This document shows, piece after piece, positions 38,640 through 47,821 of a stretch of 64,000 nucleotides of DNA. This stretch comes from Acidovorax sp. GTDB lineage: Bacteria > Pseudomonadota > Gammaproteobacteria > Burkholderiales > Burkholderiaceae_C. Every line of letters starts with the position of its first letter. Within the stretch, counting starts at the first letter, position 1. The notes below the pieces were generated by a model. That model had not been told where the DNA came from. It ran no database searches and saw nothing but the letters and a program-made list of their open reading frames with translations. A program made the translations under genes and the position numbers. Location: positions 1 through 64,000 of the forward strand of contig JAITLO010000029.1 in assembly GCA_031277855.1 (NCBI GenBank), given 5' to 3'.

Positions 38640-39836
38640 ATGGGCAATTCTTCGTCACTCCGCGCCACCGACAGCGCTCATCCCCCATCCCAGGGAGCGC
38701 TGCAAGGCCTGCGTGTGCTGGACCTTTCACGCATTCTGGGCGGGCCGCTGTGCGGCCAGATCCTGGGCGACCACGGTGCCGATGTGCTCAAGGTGGAGCC
38801 CCCCCAGGGCGATGACACCCGCAGCTGGGGTCCTCCATTTCAGGACGGTGTGGCCTCCTACTACCGTGGGCTGAACCGCAACAAACGCACCCAGTTTCTG
38901 GACCTGAGCCAGCCCGAAGGCCAGGCCAAGGTGCAGGCATTGATGGCCGAGGCCGATGTGGTGGTGGAGAACTTCAAGATCGGCACGCTGGAGAAATGGG
39001 GCATTGGCTGGGAGCAGATGCGCCAGCGCTTTCCGGGCCTGATCTGGTGCCGGGTCAGCGGTTTTGGCGCTGATGGCCCGCTGGGCGCCTGGCCAGGTTA
39101 TGACGCGGCCGTGCAGGCCATGAGCGGCATCATGAGTGTCAATGGCGAGCAGGGCGGTGACGCGCTGCGCGTGGGCCTGCCGGTGGTGGACATGGTCACC
39201 GGCATGAACGCCGTCATCGGCGTGCTGCTGGCGCTGCAGGAACGCCAGCGCAGCGGCCTGGGCCAGCTGGTGGACGCATCGCTGTACGACAGCGCCATCT
39301 CCCTGCTGCACCCGCATGCGCCCAACTGGTTTATGGATGGCAAAACGCCGCAGCGCACCGGCAATGCCCACCCCAATATCTACCCCTATGACACGCTGCA
39401 GACGGGCTCGATTGCCGTGTTTTTTGCCGTGGGCAACGACCGGCAATTCCATCTGCTGTGCACCCATATCGGCTGTTCGAAGCTGGCGGAGGACCCGCGC
39501 TTTGCCACGGCCGGCCAGCGCTCGGTGCACCGCGCCACGCTCAAGCCGTTGCTGGAGCAATACCTGGCCGCTTTCGAGGGTGAGCAGCTGGCCATCGACT
39601 TGATGGCTCTGGGGGTGCCGGCCTCACCGGTGCTGTCGGTGCCGGCGGCCTTGCAGCACCCGCATACGGCACACCGGAAGATGGTGGTGGAAATGCCGGG
39701 TGGCTACCGCGGCCTGGGCGCACCGGTCAAACTCAGCCGCACGCCGGCCAGCTACCGGCTGCCGCCGCTGACGCCGGGCGAAGACTTTGCACCACAGGCC
39801 GGCGCGCTGGCTTCCATGGGGAGTGACGCCAAATAG
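38640..39836 (+). CDS. CaiB/BaiF family CoA-transferase
   Basis: A 398-residue class III CoA-transferase, moving CoA between acyl-CoA and a free acid. It opens with LQGLRVLDLSRILGGPLCGQ (21-40), continues with GADVLKVEPPQGDDTR and LNRNKRTQFLDL, and has Asp184 in PVVDMVTG at the place of the catalytic aspartate. In this cluster it probably activates the imported acid. Its last 85 bases overlap, on the opposite strand, the end of a TetR gene. Confidence 0.92.
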   Translation: MGNSSSLRATDSAHPPSQGALQGLRVLDLSRILGGPLCGQILGDHGADVLKVEPPQGDDTRSWGPPFQDGVASYYRGLNRNKRTQFLDLSQPEGQAKVQALMAEADVVVENFKIGTLEKWGIGWEQMRQRFPGLIWCRVSGFGADGPLGAWPGYDAAVQAMSGIMSVNGEQGGDALRVGLPVVDMVTGMNAVIGVLLALQERQRSGLGQLVDASLYDSAISLLHPHAPNWFMDGKTPQRTGNAHPNIYPYDTLQTGSIAVFFAVGNDRQFHLLCTHIGCSKLAEDPRFATAGQRSVHRATLKPLLEQYLAAFEGEQLAIDLMALGVPASPVLSVPAALQHPHTAHRKMVVEMPGGYRGLGAPVKLSRTPASYRLPPLTPGEDFAPQAGALASMGSDAK

Positions 39837-40450
39837 GCGGTCAGCGCCGCCGTGGCCTGCCGGGGCAGGGCGGCTGCGGCGCCCTGTGCATCGGCTCGCA
39901 AAAAAGCGTGGGTGAACAGGCCGTAGACCAGGCCCTGGCAGGTGCGTGCGGCAGCGGCCACATCGCCATCAGAGGGCATATCGCTGGCTGCCCGCAGGGC
40001 CTGGGCCCAGACCTCGACAAAGCGCTCATAGGTGTTGCGATAGGCCTGCAGGCTGGAGAACTGCCGCTCCAGCAGATAGTGGGCACCCCATTCCTCGACC
40101 GGCCCCTGGTGGGCGGCCCACAGAGCCTGCACCAGCGCCGGGCCCAGCGTTTGCAATGGCTGACCGCGCTGGGCCGATGCGGCCTGGCGCAAGGCCAGCA
40201 GCAAGGCCTTGGAGCGCAGATGCAGGCTGACCTGGGCCAGGTCTTGTTTGCTGGCGAAATACTCGTAAAAACTACCCAGGCCGGTGCCGGCCACCAGCAC
40301 GATCTCGCGCACGGTGATGGCCGCGTAGCCGCGCTCCACCAAAAGCCGAACAAAAGCGTCTTGCAGCGCCTGCGAGGTCTGCAGTGCGCGGGACTGGAGA
40401 GGGCGCCTTCGCCCGGCTGTGGGGCGTGGCGCGAAGCGGGAGGTCTGCAT
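39752..40450 (-). CDS. TetR-family transcriptional regulator
   Basis: A 232-residue regulator with a basic N-terminus and a TetR helix-turn-helix (FVRLLVERGYAAITVREIVLVAGTGLGSFYEYF in two parts, about 35-66). The effector is unknown. It is convergent with and overlaps the CoA-transferase gene by 85 bases, and is divergent from the AidB-like dehydrogenase gene with 158 bases between, where its operator would be expected. The open frame extends further upstream, but ATG 40450 gives the usual distance to the helix-turn-helix. Confidence 0.88.
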   Translation of the reverse strand: MQTSRFAPRPTAGRRRPLQSRALQTSQALQDAFVRLLVERGYAAITVREIVLVAGTGLGSFYEYFASKQDLAQVSLHLRSKALLLALRQAASAQRGQPLQTLGPALVQALWAAHQGPVEEWGAHYLLERQFSSLQAYRNTYERFVEVWAQALRAASDMPSDGDVAAAARTCQGLVYGLFTHAFLRADAQGAAAALPRQATAALTAYLASLPMEASAPACGAKSSPGVSGGSR

Positions 40451-40608
40451 CAAGAAATCCGAACATGGTGTGTGTGCTCGCTGCCTAGAATGAAAGAGGA
40501 CAGCAGCTTGCGCACCAGCATGGCAGCCGCCGCTGGTGCTGACAAGCATCTGGGCAACAGCCCCATCCCCAAGCACCCGCAAGAGGTGCCGCACCGACAG
40601 GAGACAGC

Positions 40609-42240
40609 ATGCATCCGCACAACCAGGCCCCTGAGCTCAAGGACTACAACCTCTACACCAGCGACCCGGCACTGCGCCGCTCCGTGCAACGCCACGGTGC
40701 CCATTGGCGCGATGCGGAGCTGCAGCGCCAGGGCGCTGTCTACGGTGCCGAGGCCACGCTGCGCGCCGCCGAAGACGCCAACCAGTTCGAACCCGTGCTG
40801 CACACCCATTCGCGCAGCGGCGACCGCATCGACGAGGTGCGTTTTCACCCGGCCTGGCACCAGATCATGGCCATGGCCCGCACCCATGGCATTGCCAATT
40901 TGCCGCTGGCGGACGACAGGCCTTCAGCCTGGCCAGCCTATGGCGCTTCGCTGTATATGCACAGCCAGATCGAATCGGGGTCCACCTGCCCCACCATCAT
41001 GACCAAGGCCAGCATTCCGGTGCTGCGTCTCAATGCCAGGCTGTATGCCGCGCTGCAGCCCAAGCTGCTGAGCACCCGCTACGACGCGCGTGACATTCCG
41101 CTGGCGGCCAAGGAATCCATCACCGTGGGCATGGGCATGACCGAGCGCCAGGGCGGCAGCGATCTGCGCAGCAACACCACCCAGGCCGTGCCCTTGGGGG
41201 AGGACGGTGACTGGGGCGAGGAATACCTGCTCACCGGCCACAAATGGTTTTTCTCGGCCCCCATGTGCGACGGCCATCTGGTGCTGGCCCAGGTGGAAGG
41301 CCGTGGAGCCACCTGCTTTTTTGTGCCGCGCTGGCGACCCGATGGCGGCAAGAACGCGGTGCTGATACAGCGACTCAAGGACAAGGTAGGCAACCGCTCC
41401 AACAGCAGCAGCGAGGTGGAGTTCGACCAGGCCTGGGGCGTGCGCGTGGGCGAGGAGGGGCGGGGCATAGCCACCATCATCGAAATGGCAACCTACACCC
41501 GCCTGGACTGCGCCTTGTCCAGCGCCGGCTTCATGCGCCAGGGCTTTGCCCAGGCCCTGTTCTACACACGCAACCGCCATGCTTTCGGCAAGGCCTTGGC
41601 CGACCAGCCGGCCATGACCACATTGCTGGCCGATATGGCGCTGGAGTCCGAGGCCGCCACCTTGCTGGCCATGGATCTGGCCGCACGTTTTGGCTCGGAC
41701 GATGCCCTGAACCAAGCTTGGCGGCGCATTGTCACGCCGGTGGCCAAGTTCTGGAACTGCAAGCGCGCCGTGGGTTTTGCCGGCGAGGCCATGGAAACCT
41801 TTGGTGGTAACGGCTATGTGGAAACCGGGCCCATGGGGCGTTTGTTCCGCGAGGCACCGGTGAATTCCATCTGGGAAGGCTCGGGCAATGTGATGTGCCT
41901 GGACGTGCTGCGTGCCCTGGCGCGCAACCCCCAGGACATGCAGCTGCTGCTGGACCATTTGCAGGGCACAGCCTCACAGGAGCCACAGTTGCAGGCCCAA
42001 CTGGCGCAATTGCGCGCGAGTTGCCATCTGCCGCCCGCGCAGCTGGAGCGCGAGGCCAGGCGCTTTACCCAGCGCTTGGCGCTGCTGGTGCAAAGCTGTT
42101 TGATGCTGGAGCAATCGGGCAGCGCCATGGCCGAGGCCTTTGTTGCCAGCCGCTGGGACCCGGACTGGGGCGGCGTGCTGGGCGTGGCCTGCGGCACCGA
42201 CCAGCCCGAGGCCATTTTGCGCGCCGCCTGGGCGGATTGA
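40609..42240 (+). CDS. AidB-like acyl-CoA dehydrogenase
   Basis: A 543-residue flavoprotein very close in length and motif layout to AidB of Escherichia coli (541). Conserved parts: an N-terminal NQAPELKDYNLYTSDPAL, ESITVGMGMTERQGGSDLR in two parts, TGHKWFFSAPMCD, RHAFGKALADQP, FGGNGYVETGPMGR and SIWEGSGNVMCLDVLRAL. AidB itself binds DNA in the alkylation response, but relatives in catabolic operons act on acyl-CoA. The context here (ligase next, dehydrogenase and CoA-transferase before) favours a metabolic role. An AGGAG site precedes the ATG. Confidence 0.9.
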   Translation: MHPHNQAPELKDYNLYTSDPALRRSVQRHGAHWRDAELQRQGAVYGAEATLRAAEDANQFEPVLHTHSRSGDRIDEVRFHPAWHQIMAMARTHGIANLPLADDRPSAWPAYGASLYMHSQIESGSTCPTIMTKASIPVLRLNARLYAALQPKLLSTRYDARDIPLAAKESITVGMGMTERQGGSDLRSNTTQAVPLGEDGDWGEEYLLTGHKWFFSAPMCDGHLVLAQVEGRGATCFFVPRWRPDGGKNAVLIQRLKDKVGNRSNSSSEVEFDQAWGVRVGEEGRGIATIIEMATYTRLDCALSSAGFMRQGFAQALFYTRNRHAFGKALADQPAMTTLLADMALESEAATLLAMDLAARFGSDDALNQAWRRIVTPVAKFWNCKRAVGFAGEAMETFGGNGYVETGPMGRLFREAPVNSIWEGSGNVMCLDVLRALARNPQDMQLLLDHLQGTASQEPQLQAQLAQLRASCHLPPAQLEREARRFTQRLALLVQSCLMLEQSGSAMAEAFVASRWDPDWGGVLGVACGTDQPEAILRAAWAD

Positions 42241-42274
42241 GTACACCCTGCAATCTTGCCCACGGAGGCTGCCT

Positions 42275-43801
42275 ATGATGGATTTTGTTGCCCTGCTGGA
42301 CCAGCAGGCCCGCACCCGCCCCGCGCAGATTGCACTGCGTGCCCAGGGCAGGGACTGGAGCTATGCCGCCCTGGCAGATGCCGGCCAGCGCGCCGCTGCG
42401 GTGCTCCATGCGCAAGGCCTGCGCGCTGGCGACCGCCTGGCCCTGTTGTGCCTGAATACACCGGGCTTTGTGTTTGCGCTGCTGGGCGCCTGGCGCCTGG
42501 GCGCGGCCGTGGTGCCCATCAACCACAAGCTGCAAGCGCCCGAGCTGGCCTATATCCTGCAGCACAGCCAGGCCTCGGTGGGGGTGGTGGATGGCACGCT
42601 GGCCACCCGGCTGCCCCAGGCCGAAAGCACCACCCGCTGGCTGAGCACCGACAGCGCGGCCAGTGGCCTGGCCGACTTCGATACCTTGCTGGAACAGGCC
42701 AGCCCTGAGGCCCACAGCGCTTCCCTGGCCACGGCCGAGGCCCTGGCACAAGTGCTCTACACCTCGGGCACCACGGGCCGGCCCAAGGGCTGTTTGCACA
42801 GCCATGGCAATGTCTTCCATGCGGCGCTGAGTGCGGCCCTCAGCACCAGTCTGACCCCGCAGGACCGCAGCCTGATCGCCATGCCGGTGTGGCATTCCTC
42901 GCCGCTGAACAACTGGCTGCTGGGCACGCTGCTGGTGGGCGGCACCGTGGTGCTGCTGCGCGAGTACGCGCCCCAGGCTTTTTTGCAGACGTTGCAGGAT
43001 GAGCGCATCAGCTTCACCTTCGGCGCGCCGATTGCCTTTCTGGCGCCGCTATCGGTGGTGGCCGATGTGGCGGCCTATGATTTCAGCGCCATGCGGCTAT
43101 GGACTTATGGCGGCGGCCCTCTGGGCGCCGACATGGCGCGCAAGCTGGCACAGGCCTACCGCAGCGACCGCTTTATGCAGGTTTATGGCATGACGGAATC
43201 CGGCCCGCTGGGTTCGGTGCTTTACCCGGAAGAGGCGATTGCCAAGGCTGGCTCCATAGGCCGCTGCGCCGTACCCGGCGTGCTGCTGGAAGTGCGCCAT
43301 CCCGATGGGCGCCGCTGTGCGCCGGGCGAGACCGGCGAGATCCACATGCGCTCCATGGCCATGATGCAGGGCTATCTGGACGACGCTGACGCTACGGCAG
43401 CAGCATTCGACGCCCAGGGTTGGTACCGCAGCGGTGACCTGGCGCGGCTGGACGCGGATGGCTACCTCTACATCGTGGACCGGCTTAAGGACATGATCGT
43501 CACCGGTGGCGAGAATGTGTATTCCAAGGAGGTGGAGGATGTGCTGTCCACCCACCCCTATGTGCAGGATGTGGCCGTGGTGGGCCGCCCCCATCCGGAA
43601 TGGGGCGAGACCGTGACGGCGGTGCTGGTGCTCAAACCCGGGCACCACTGGGACGAGCAGGGCATGCAGGATTTTTTGGCGCCGCGCCTGGCGCGCTACA
43701 AAATCCCCCGCCGCTACGAGCTGCGCGACAGCCTGCCGCGCACCGCCACCGGCAAGCTGCTCAAGCATGTGCTGCGGGAGGCCTTGCGGGACGGGCCTTG
43801 A
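42275..43801 (+). CDS. Acyl-CoA synthetase (AMP-forming, ANL superfamily)
   Basis: A 508-residue adenylating enzyme that joins a carboxylic acid to CoA via an acyl-AMP. Motifs: the ATP loop YTSGTTGRPKG (162-172), YGMTESGP, GWYRSGDLARLDADGYLYI, and the C-terminal catalytic lysine in RTATGKLLKH near residue 499. ATG 42275 has CACGGAGG six bases upstream. It lies 34 bases after the AidB-like gene and is the last gene of the acid-catabolism cluster. Length and motif spacing resemble medium-chain or aromatic-acid ligases, but the acid cannot be fixed from sequence. Confidence 0.93.
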   Translation: MMDFVALLDQQARTRPAQIALRAQGRDWSYAALADAGQRAAAVLHAQGLRAGDRLALLCLNTPGFVFALLGAWRLGAAVVPINHKLQAPELAYILQHSQASVGVVDGTLATRLPQAESTTRWLSTDSAASGLADFDTLLEQASPEAHSASLATAEALAQVLYTSGTTGRPKGCLHSHGNVFHAALSAALSTSLTPQDRSLIAMPVWHSSPLNNWLLGTLLVGGTVVLLREYAPQAFLQTLQDERISFTFGAPIAFLAPLSVVADVAAYDFSAMRLWTYGGGPLGADMARKLAQAYRSDRFMQVYGMTESGPLGSVLYPEEAIAKAGSIGRCAVPGVLLEVRHPDGRRCAPGETGEIHMRSMAMMQGYLDDADATAAAFDAQGWYRSGDLARLDADGYLYIVDRLKDMIVTGGENVYSKEVEDVLSTHPYVQDVAVVGRPHPEWGETVTAVLVLKPGHHWDEQGMQDFLAPRLARYKIPRRYELRDSLPRTATGKLLKHVLREALRDGP

Positions 43802-43875
43802 TGCGGGGCGCCGCAGGCAGTGCTGTCGCACGACAAGGCGCTCCAGCAAGGTGAGACCATGGAGGGCAAAGCCTA

Positions 43876-44982
43876 TCAAGCACCAAACAGGGTTTTGGCG
43901 CCATGGGGCTGGCAGCGTTGGTATTGGGGCGCTGCATGCACCTGGGCACCCAGCTGGCGGGCCGCTTCCCAGGGCCAGCGCGGGTTGTAGAGCATGGCGC
44001 GTGCCACGCCAATGGCGTCGGCCTGGCCGGCTTGCAACACGGCCTCGGCCTGGTGGGCATCGGTGATCAGGCCCACGGCAATCACCGGCATGCTGGCCTG
44101 GAGCGCGGCTTTCAGCGCTGCGGCCAAAGGTACCTGGTAGCCCGGGCCCACGGGAATCTGCTGCTGCGGGTGCAGCGCGCCGCTGGAGACATGCAAAAAG
44201 TCGCAGCCGCGCTCTGACAGCGCCCGGGCCAACTGCTGGCTTTGCGCCAGGTCCCAGCCTGCGCTCTCCATCCAGTCGGTGGCGCTGATGCGCACGCCCA
44301 CGCTCATATGCGGTGCCACGGCGGCGCGCACCGCATCGAACACCTCCAGCGTCAGCCGCATGCGGTTGTCCAGGCAGCCGCCGTAGTGGTCGGTGCGCTG
44401 GTTGGACAGCGGCGACAAAAACTGGTGCAGCAAATAACCGTGGGCGGCGTGGAGCTCTATGGCGTCCAGCCCCAGCTGTTGGGCACGCAGGGCCGCATCC
44501 ACAAAAGCCTGGGTGATGGCCGTGATCTCCTGCAAAGAGGCCGCATGGGGTGATGGGTCGCTGGGGACAAAGGGCAGATCGCTGGCGCTGACCGTGGGCC
44601 AGGCCAGGGCATCGTCGGCCTGCAGCGCACCACCGCCTTCCCAAGGGCGGCGGCTGCTGGCCTTGCGGCCGGCATGGGCCAGTTGCACGGCAATCGGCAT
44701 GGGGCTGCTGCGGCGTATGTGCTGCACCACCGGGCGCAAGGCCTCGGTGTGGGCGTCGCTCCACAGGCCCAGGTCATAGGCGCTGATGCGGCCGCGCTCC
44801 TCTACCGCCGTGGCTTCCAGTATCAGCAGTCCGGCGCCGGACTGGGCCAGGTTGCCGTAGTGCATCAGGTGAAAGTCGGTGGCCAGCCCGTCCTGCGCGG
44901 AATACATGCACATGGGTGGAATGACGATGCGGTTGGCCAGGTGCAGCGGGCCGAAAGCGATGGGCGAGAACAGAACAGACAT
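43876..44982 (-). CDS. Old Yellow Enzyme-family flavin oxidoreductase (YqjM-like)
   Basis: A 368-residue FMN-dependent ene-reductase. It carries class III OYE marks: the flavin-tuning Cys25 in PPMCMYSA, the substrate-binding pair in LHAAHGYLLHQFLSPLSNQRTD (in parts), DHYGGCLDNRMRL, and the phosphate-binding VGLITDAHQAE/GVARAML region. It reduces activated C=C bonds with NADPH. It is convergent with the acyl-CoA synthetase gene (74 bases apart) and divergent from the TolC gene, so it is probably an independent unit. Confidence 0.93.
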   Translation of the reverse strand: MSVLFSPIAFGPLHLANRIVIPPMCMYSAQDGLATDFHLMHYGNLAQSGAGLLILEATAVEERGRISAYDLGLWSDAHTEALRPVVQHIRRSSPMPIAVQLAHAGRKASSRRPWEGGGALQADDALAWPTVSASDLPFVPSDPSPHAASLQEITAITQAFVDAALRAQQLGLDAIELHAAHGYLLHQFLSPLSNQRTDHYGGCLDNRMRLTLEVFDAVRAAVAPHMSVGVRISATDWMESAGWDLAQSQQLARALSERGCDFLHVSSGALHPQQQIPVGPGYQVPLAAALKAALQASMPVIAVGLITDAHQAEAVLQAGQADAIGVARAMLYNPRWPWEAARQLGAQVHAAPQYQRCQPHGAKTLFGA

Positions 44983-45278
44983 GGGGCGAACAACTCCGGA
45001 AATGCTGCCTTGCAGCATGGCATAGCTTGCTGCGGGAGGCTGTCAAATCCAAGACTGTGAAGTCTTATTTGTTTTTGAAATAAAGATTTCATTAATCATT
45101 TCGAATTCGAATGAATAAATGTGTTTTTCTGCAAAAAATCACAAGAATCAGTGATTGTCGGCAAGGTCATTGGTCCATAGCATCACAAATCTTTACAAAG
45201 AAAGCGCCTGTATCTGCCCGTGCATGCGTGGGCGCATCGCTGGCGAGTTGGCTGGAATTCACTTTGCGACTTTTTCAC
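44983..45278. promoter_or_regulatory. AT-rich promoter region of the giant-protein export cluster
   Basis: A strongly AT-rich stretch (about 45055-45160) within GC-rich DNA. It contains the perfect palindrome TTCGAATTCGAA (45100-45111) and the spaced inverted repeat AATCAC-N8-GTGATT (45137-45156). It separates the leftward OYE gene from the rightward TolC gene and most likely holds both promoters; the dyads are candidate regulator sites with no named regulator. Confidence 0.55.
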
Positions 45279-46814
45279 ATGAATACATATTCGTTCCTTG
45301 CTTGCTTGCCACCCATGGTGGGCCGTGCCTCGCTGTGGCTGGGCAGCGGCCTGGTGCTGACAGGCTGTGCCAGCTTCAATGCCCAGCCTTTGACCGAGGA
45401 TGAGTTGCGCAGCCAGGTGCAGGCCGATCGCCAGCAACTCGCACAGGACGTTGTGCCGCTGCCGGCCACGGTCACGTTGGAAGAAGCGATTGCCCGCGCC
45501 ATCAAATACAACGCAGTCCAGCGCTTGCGCGCCATGGAAGAAGCGGTGGCACACAACAGCTTTGAGGCTTCCAAGTTCGACATGCTGCCCAAGCTGGTGG
45601 CATCGGCTGGTTACCGCGACCGCAACAAGGACTTGATCACCCGCAGCGAGGACTCGGTCACCGGTCGCCCCTCGCTGGCCCATCCGTACATTTCCACGGA
45701 AAAGGAATCCACGCTGTACTCGCTGGGCTTTTCCTGGAGCCTGCTGGACTTTGGCCAAAGCTATTACGCCGCACGCCAGAACGCCGACCGCGCGCTGATT
45801 GCCGAAGAACGCCGCCGCAAGGCTTTGCACAACCTGGTGCAAGACGTGCGCACCGCCTACTGGCGCGTGGCCGCCCACCAGGCGCTACAGGCATCGATGC
45901 GCGGCGCCACCGAGTCGGCTGACCTGGCATTGGCAGATGTGCGCAAGGTCGAGGCAGAGAAGCTGCGCTCGCCGCTGGAGCCGCTGCGCTACCAGCGCCA
46001 GCTGCTGGAGAATTTGCGCCTGCTGGAAACCATAGAGCAAGAGCTTTCGCCGGCCCGCATTGAGCTGGCCTCGCTGATGGGCCTGGCACCCGGCCAGGCC
46101 GGTGGTGCTTGGAAGGTGGTCGATCCCGCTCCCGGTGCCCACCAAAGCTGGCTGCAACGCCCGGTGGAAGAGATGGAAGCCCTGGCCTTGCAGCGCAACC
46201 CCGACCTGCGTGAAAGCCAGTACGGCGCCCGCATCGCCCGCGACGAAACCAAGCGTGTGCTGCTGCGCATGTTCCCCGGCCTGTCATTCAACTACGCACT
46301 CAACCACAGCACCGACAGCTATCTGATCAACGACAGCTGGCGTGAGGCCGGTGTGCAAATCTCCTTCAACCTGCTGGGCCTGCTGTCCGTTCCCGCGCAA
46401 AACCGCCTGGCCAAAGCCGGCGTAGCCCTGGCCGACCAAAAACGCATGGCCACGCAAATGGCCGTGCTCAGCCAGTTGCACATCGCCCGCCTGCAGTTTG
46501 CCAACGCCGCACACCAGTACGAGAGAGCCGACGTGATTGCGGAAGTGGACCAGCGCCTGAGCCAGCATGTGGACAACCAGGTCAAGGTCGAAAAGCAGAC
46601 CCGCCAGGACAGCGTGGCCCAGCAGACCGCGTCCATTCTGTCCACGCTGCGGCGCTACCAGGCCTTGGCCACGCTGCAGTCCGCAGGCTCGCGCCTGCAG
46701 GCCACGCTGGGGCTGGAGCCGGTGATCGAGGGCTCCGACACACTGCCGCTGCCCGAGCTGACCAGCGCCGTCGGCCAGGCCCTGCAACGCTGGGAAGCGG
46801 GGCAGCTGCAATGA
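45279..46814 (+). CDS. TolC-family outer-membrane efflux lipoprotein
   Basis: A 511-residue outer-membrane channel subunit of the TolC superfamily. A lipoprotein signal ends at Cys30 (VLTGC). The body is two long helical TolC repeats: VTLEEAIARAIKYN, LGFSWSLLDFGQSYYAARQNADRAL, LVQDVRTAYWRVAAHQAL and, in the second half, AGVQISFNLLGLLSVPAQNR. An upstream open extension (from 45111) covers the AT-rich promoter region and is rejected; ATG 45279 puts the signal at the N-terminus. It overlaps the adaptor gene by four bases (ATGA) and starts the giant-protein cluster. Confidence 0.9.
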   Translation: MNTYSFLACLPPMVGRASLWLGSGLVLTGCASFNAQPLTEDELRSQVQADRQQLAQDVVPLPATVTLEEAIARAIKYNAVQRLRAMEEAVAHNSFEASKFDMLPKLVASAGYRDRNKDLITRSEDSVTGRPSLAHPYISTEKESTLYSLGFSWSLLDFGQSYYAARQNADRALIAEERRRKALHNLVQDVRTAYWRVAAHQALQASMRGATESADLALADVRKVEAEKLRSPLEPLRYQRQLLENLRLLETIEQELSPARIELASLMGLAPGQAGGAWKVVDPAPGAHQSWLQRPVEEMEALALQRNPDLRESQYGARIARDETKRVLLRMFPGLSFNYALNHSTDSYLINDSWREAGVQISFNLLGLLSVPAQNRLAKAGVALADQKRMATQMAVLSQLHIARLQFANAAHQYERADVIAEVDQRLSQHVDNQVKVEKQTRQDSVAQQTASILSTLRRYQALATLQSAGSRLQATLGLEPVIEGSDTLPLPELTSAVGQALQRWEAGQLQ

Positions 46815-47626
46815 AGGTCCATCACATGCTGTGCAGCGCTGCATTCTTTGGGGTGAACATGGCTGTCATGCTTGCGGTGCAAGCACAGCCAGCGCAGCCA
46901 GCTCCGGTATCCGTAGCAAAAAAGCCGGCCGCGGCCATGCCAGGCGTGACCAGTGCGCTGGAACAGCGTGACATCCGCGCCCAGCTGGCGCCGCGCCGCT
47001 ACACCACGCTGGCAGCCGAAATCGGCGCCAAGGTGCAGCGCCTGCCGGTGGTGGAGGGCGGGGCTTTTCGCCAGGGCCAGTTGCTGGTGCAGTTTGATTG
47101 CAGCCTGCAGCAGGCCCAGCTCAACAAGGCCCAGGCCGGCGTGGATGCCACCGAGAAAACCTGGCGCGCCAACCAGCGCCTGGCCGAACTGAACTCGGTG
47201 GGCAAGATCGAGCTGGACACATCACAGGCTGAATGGAACAAGGCCCGCGCCGATGCGGCGGCCAGCCGCAGCCTGCTGGGCAAATGCCAGATCACTGCGC
47301 CCTATGCCGGCCGCATCGCCGAGCAAAAAATCCGCGAACAGCAATATGCCCAGCCCGGCCAGCCGCTGCTGGACATCATTGACGACAGCGTGCTGGAGCT
47401 GGAGTTTTTGGTGCCATCACGTTGGCTGAGCTGGCTGCACCAGGGCACGGCCTTTGAGGTGCGCATTGACAAAACCGGCAAAACCTACCCCGCCAAGGTG
47501 CAGCGCCTGGCCGCGCGGGTGGATCCGGTGAGCCAGTCCATCAAGGTCAATGCCGCCATCCACGGCAAGTTCCCGGAGTTGATTGCCGGAATGAGCGGCC
47601 AGGTGCTGATGGCGCCGCCGCAGTAA
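46811..47626 (+). CDS. Periplasmic adaptor (membrane fusion) protein
   Basis: A 271-residue HlyD/RND-type adaptor. A signal peptide (about 1-25, ending VQAQ) leads into a lipoyl-like half (EIGAKVQRLPVVEGGAFRQGQLLVQFD), a short alpha-hairpin (SLQQAQLNKAQAGVDATEK onward in part), the second half (CQITAPYAGRIAEQKIREQQYAQPGQPLLDI) and a beta-barrel ending with GMSGQVLM. It should bridge the TolC lipoprotein to inner-membrane partners. It is short because the hairpin is small. No RND pump or ABC gene accompanies it. Confidence 0.9.
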   Translation: MKVHHMLCSAAFFGVNMAVMLAVQAQPAQPAPVSVAKKPAAAMPGVTSALEQRDIRAQLAPRRYTTLAAEIGAKVQRLPVVEGGAFRQGQLLVQFDCSLQQAQLNKAQAGVDATEKTWRANQRLAELNSVGKIELDTSQAEWNKARADAAASRSLLGKCQITAPYAGRIAEQKIREQQYAQPGQPLLDIIDDSVLELEFLVPSRWLSWLHQGTAFEVRIDKTGKTYPAKVQRLAARVDPVSQSIKVNAAIHGKFPELIAGMSGQVLMAPPQ

Positions 47627-47821
47627 CCCCAATTTTCAGGAGCAGCCTGTGCTTATGCCCTATGGATTTGAAAGCAGTTTCACGCTGGAAACCAAGCTGC
47701 AAGCGCACAGCTAGCTCCTGCAATTCCATAAGCCAGGCCCGTAGCACTCCCAACGATTGCCCCAGGCCAATGCCCGCTCGCCCGTGAAAAGGGCTGCCAA
47801 GGCACAAGGAAGGAAAATTTG

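Noticed and set aside
40609..42240. Naming this gene aidB with a DNA-repair role
   Set aside because: Sequence and length fit AidB, but the operon context is acyl-CoA metabolism, so only AidB-like is claimed.
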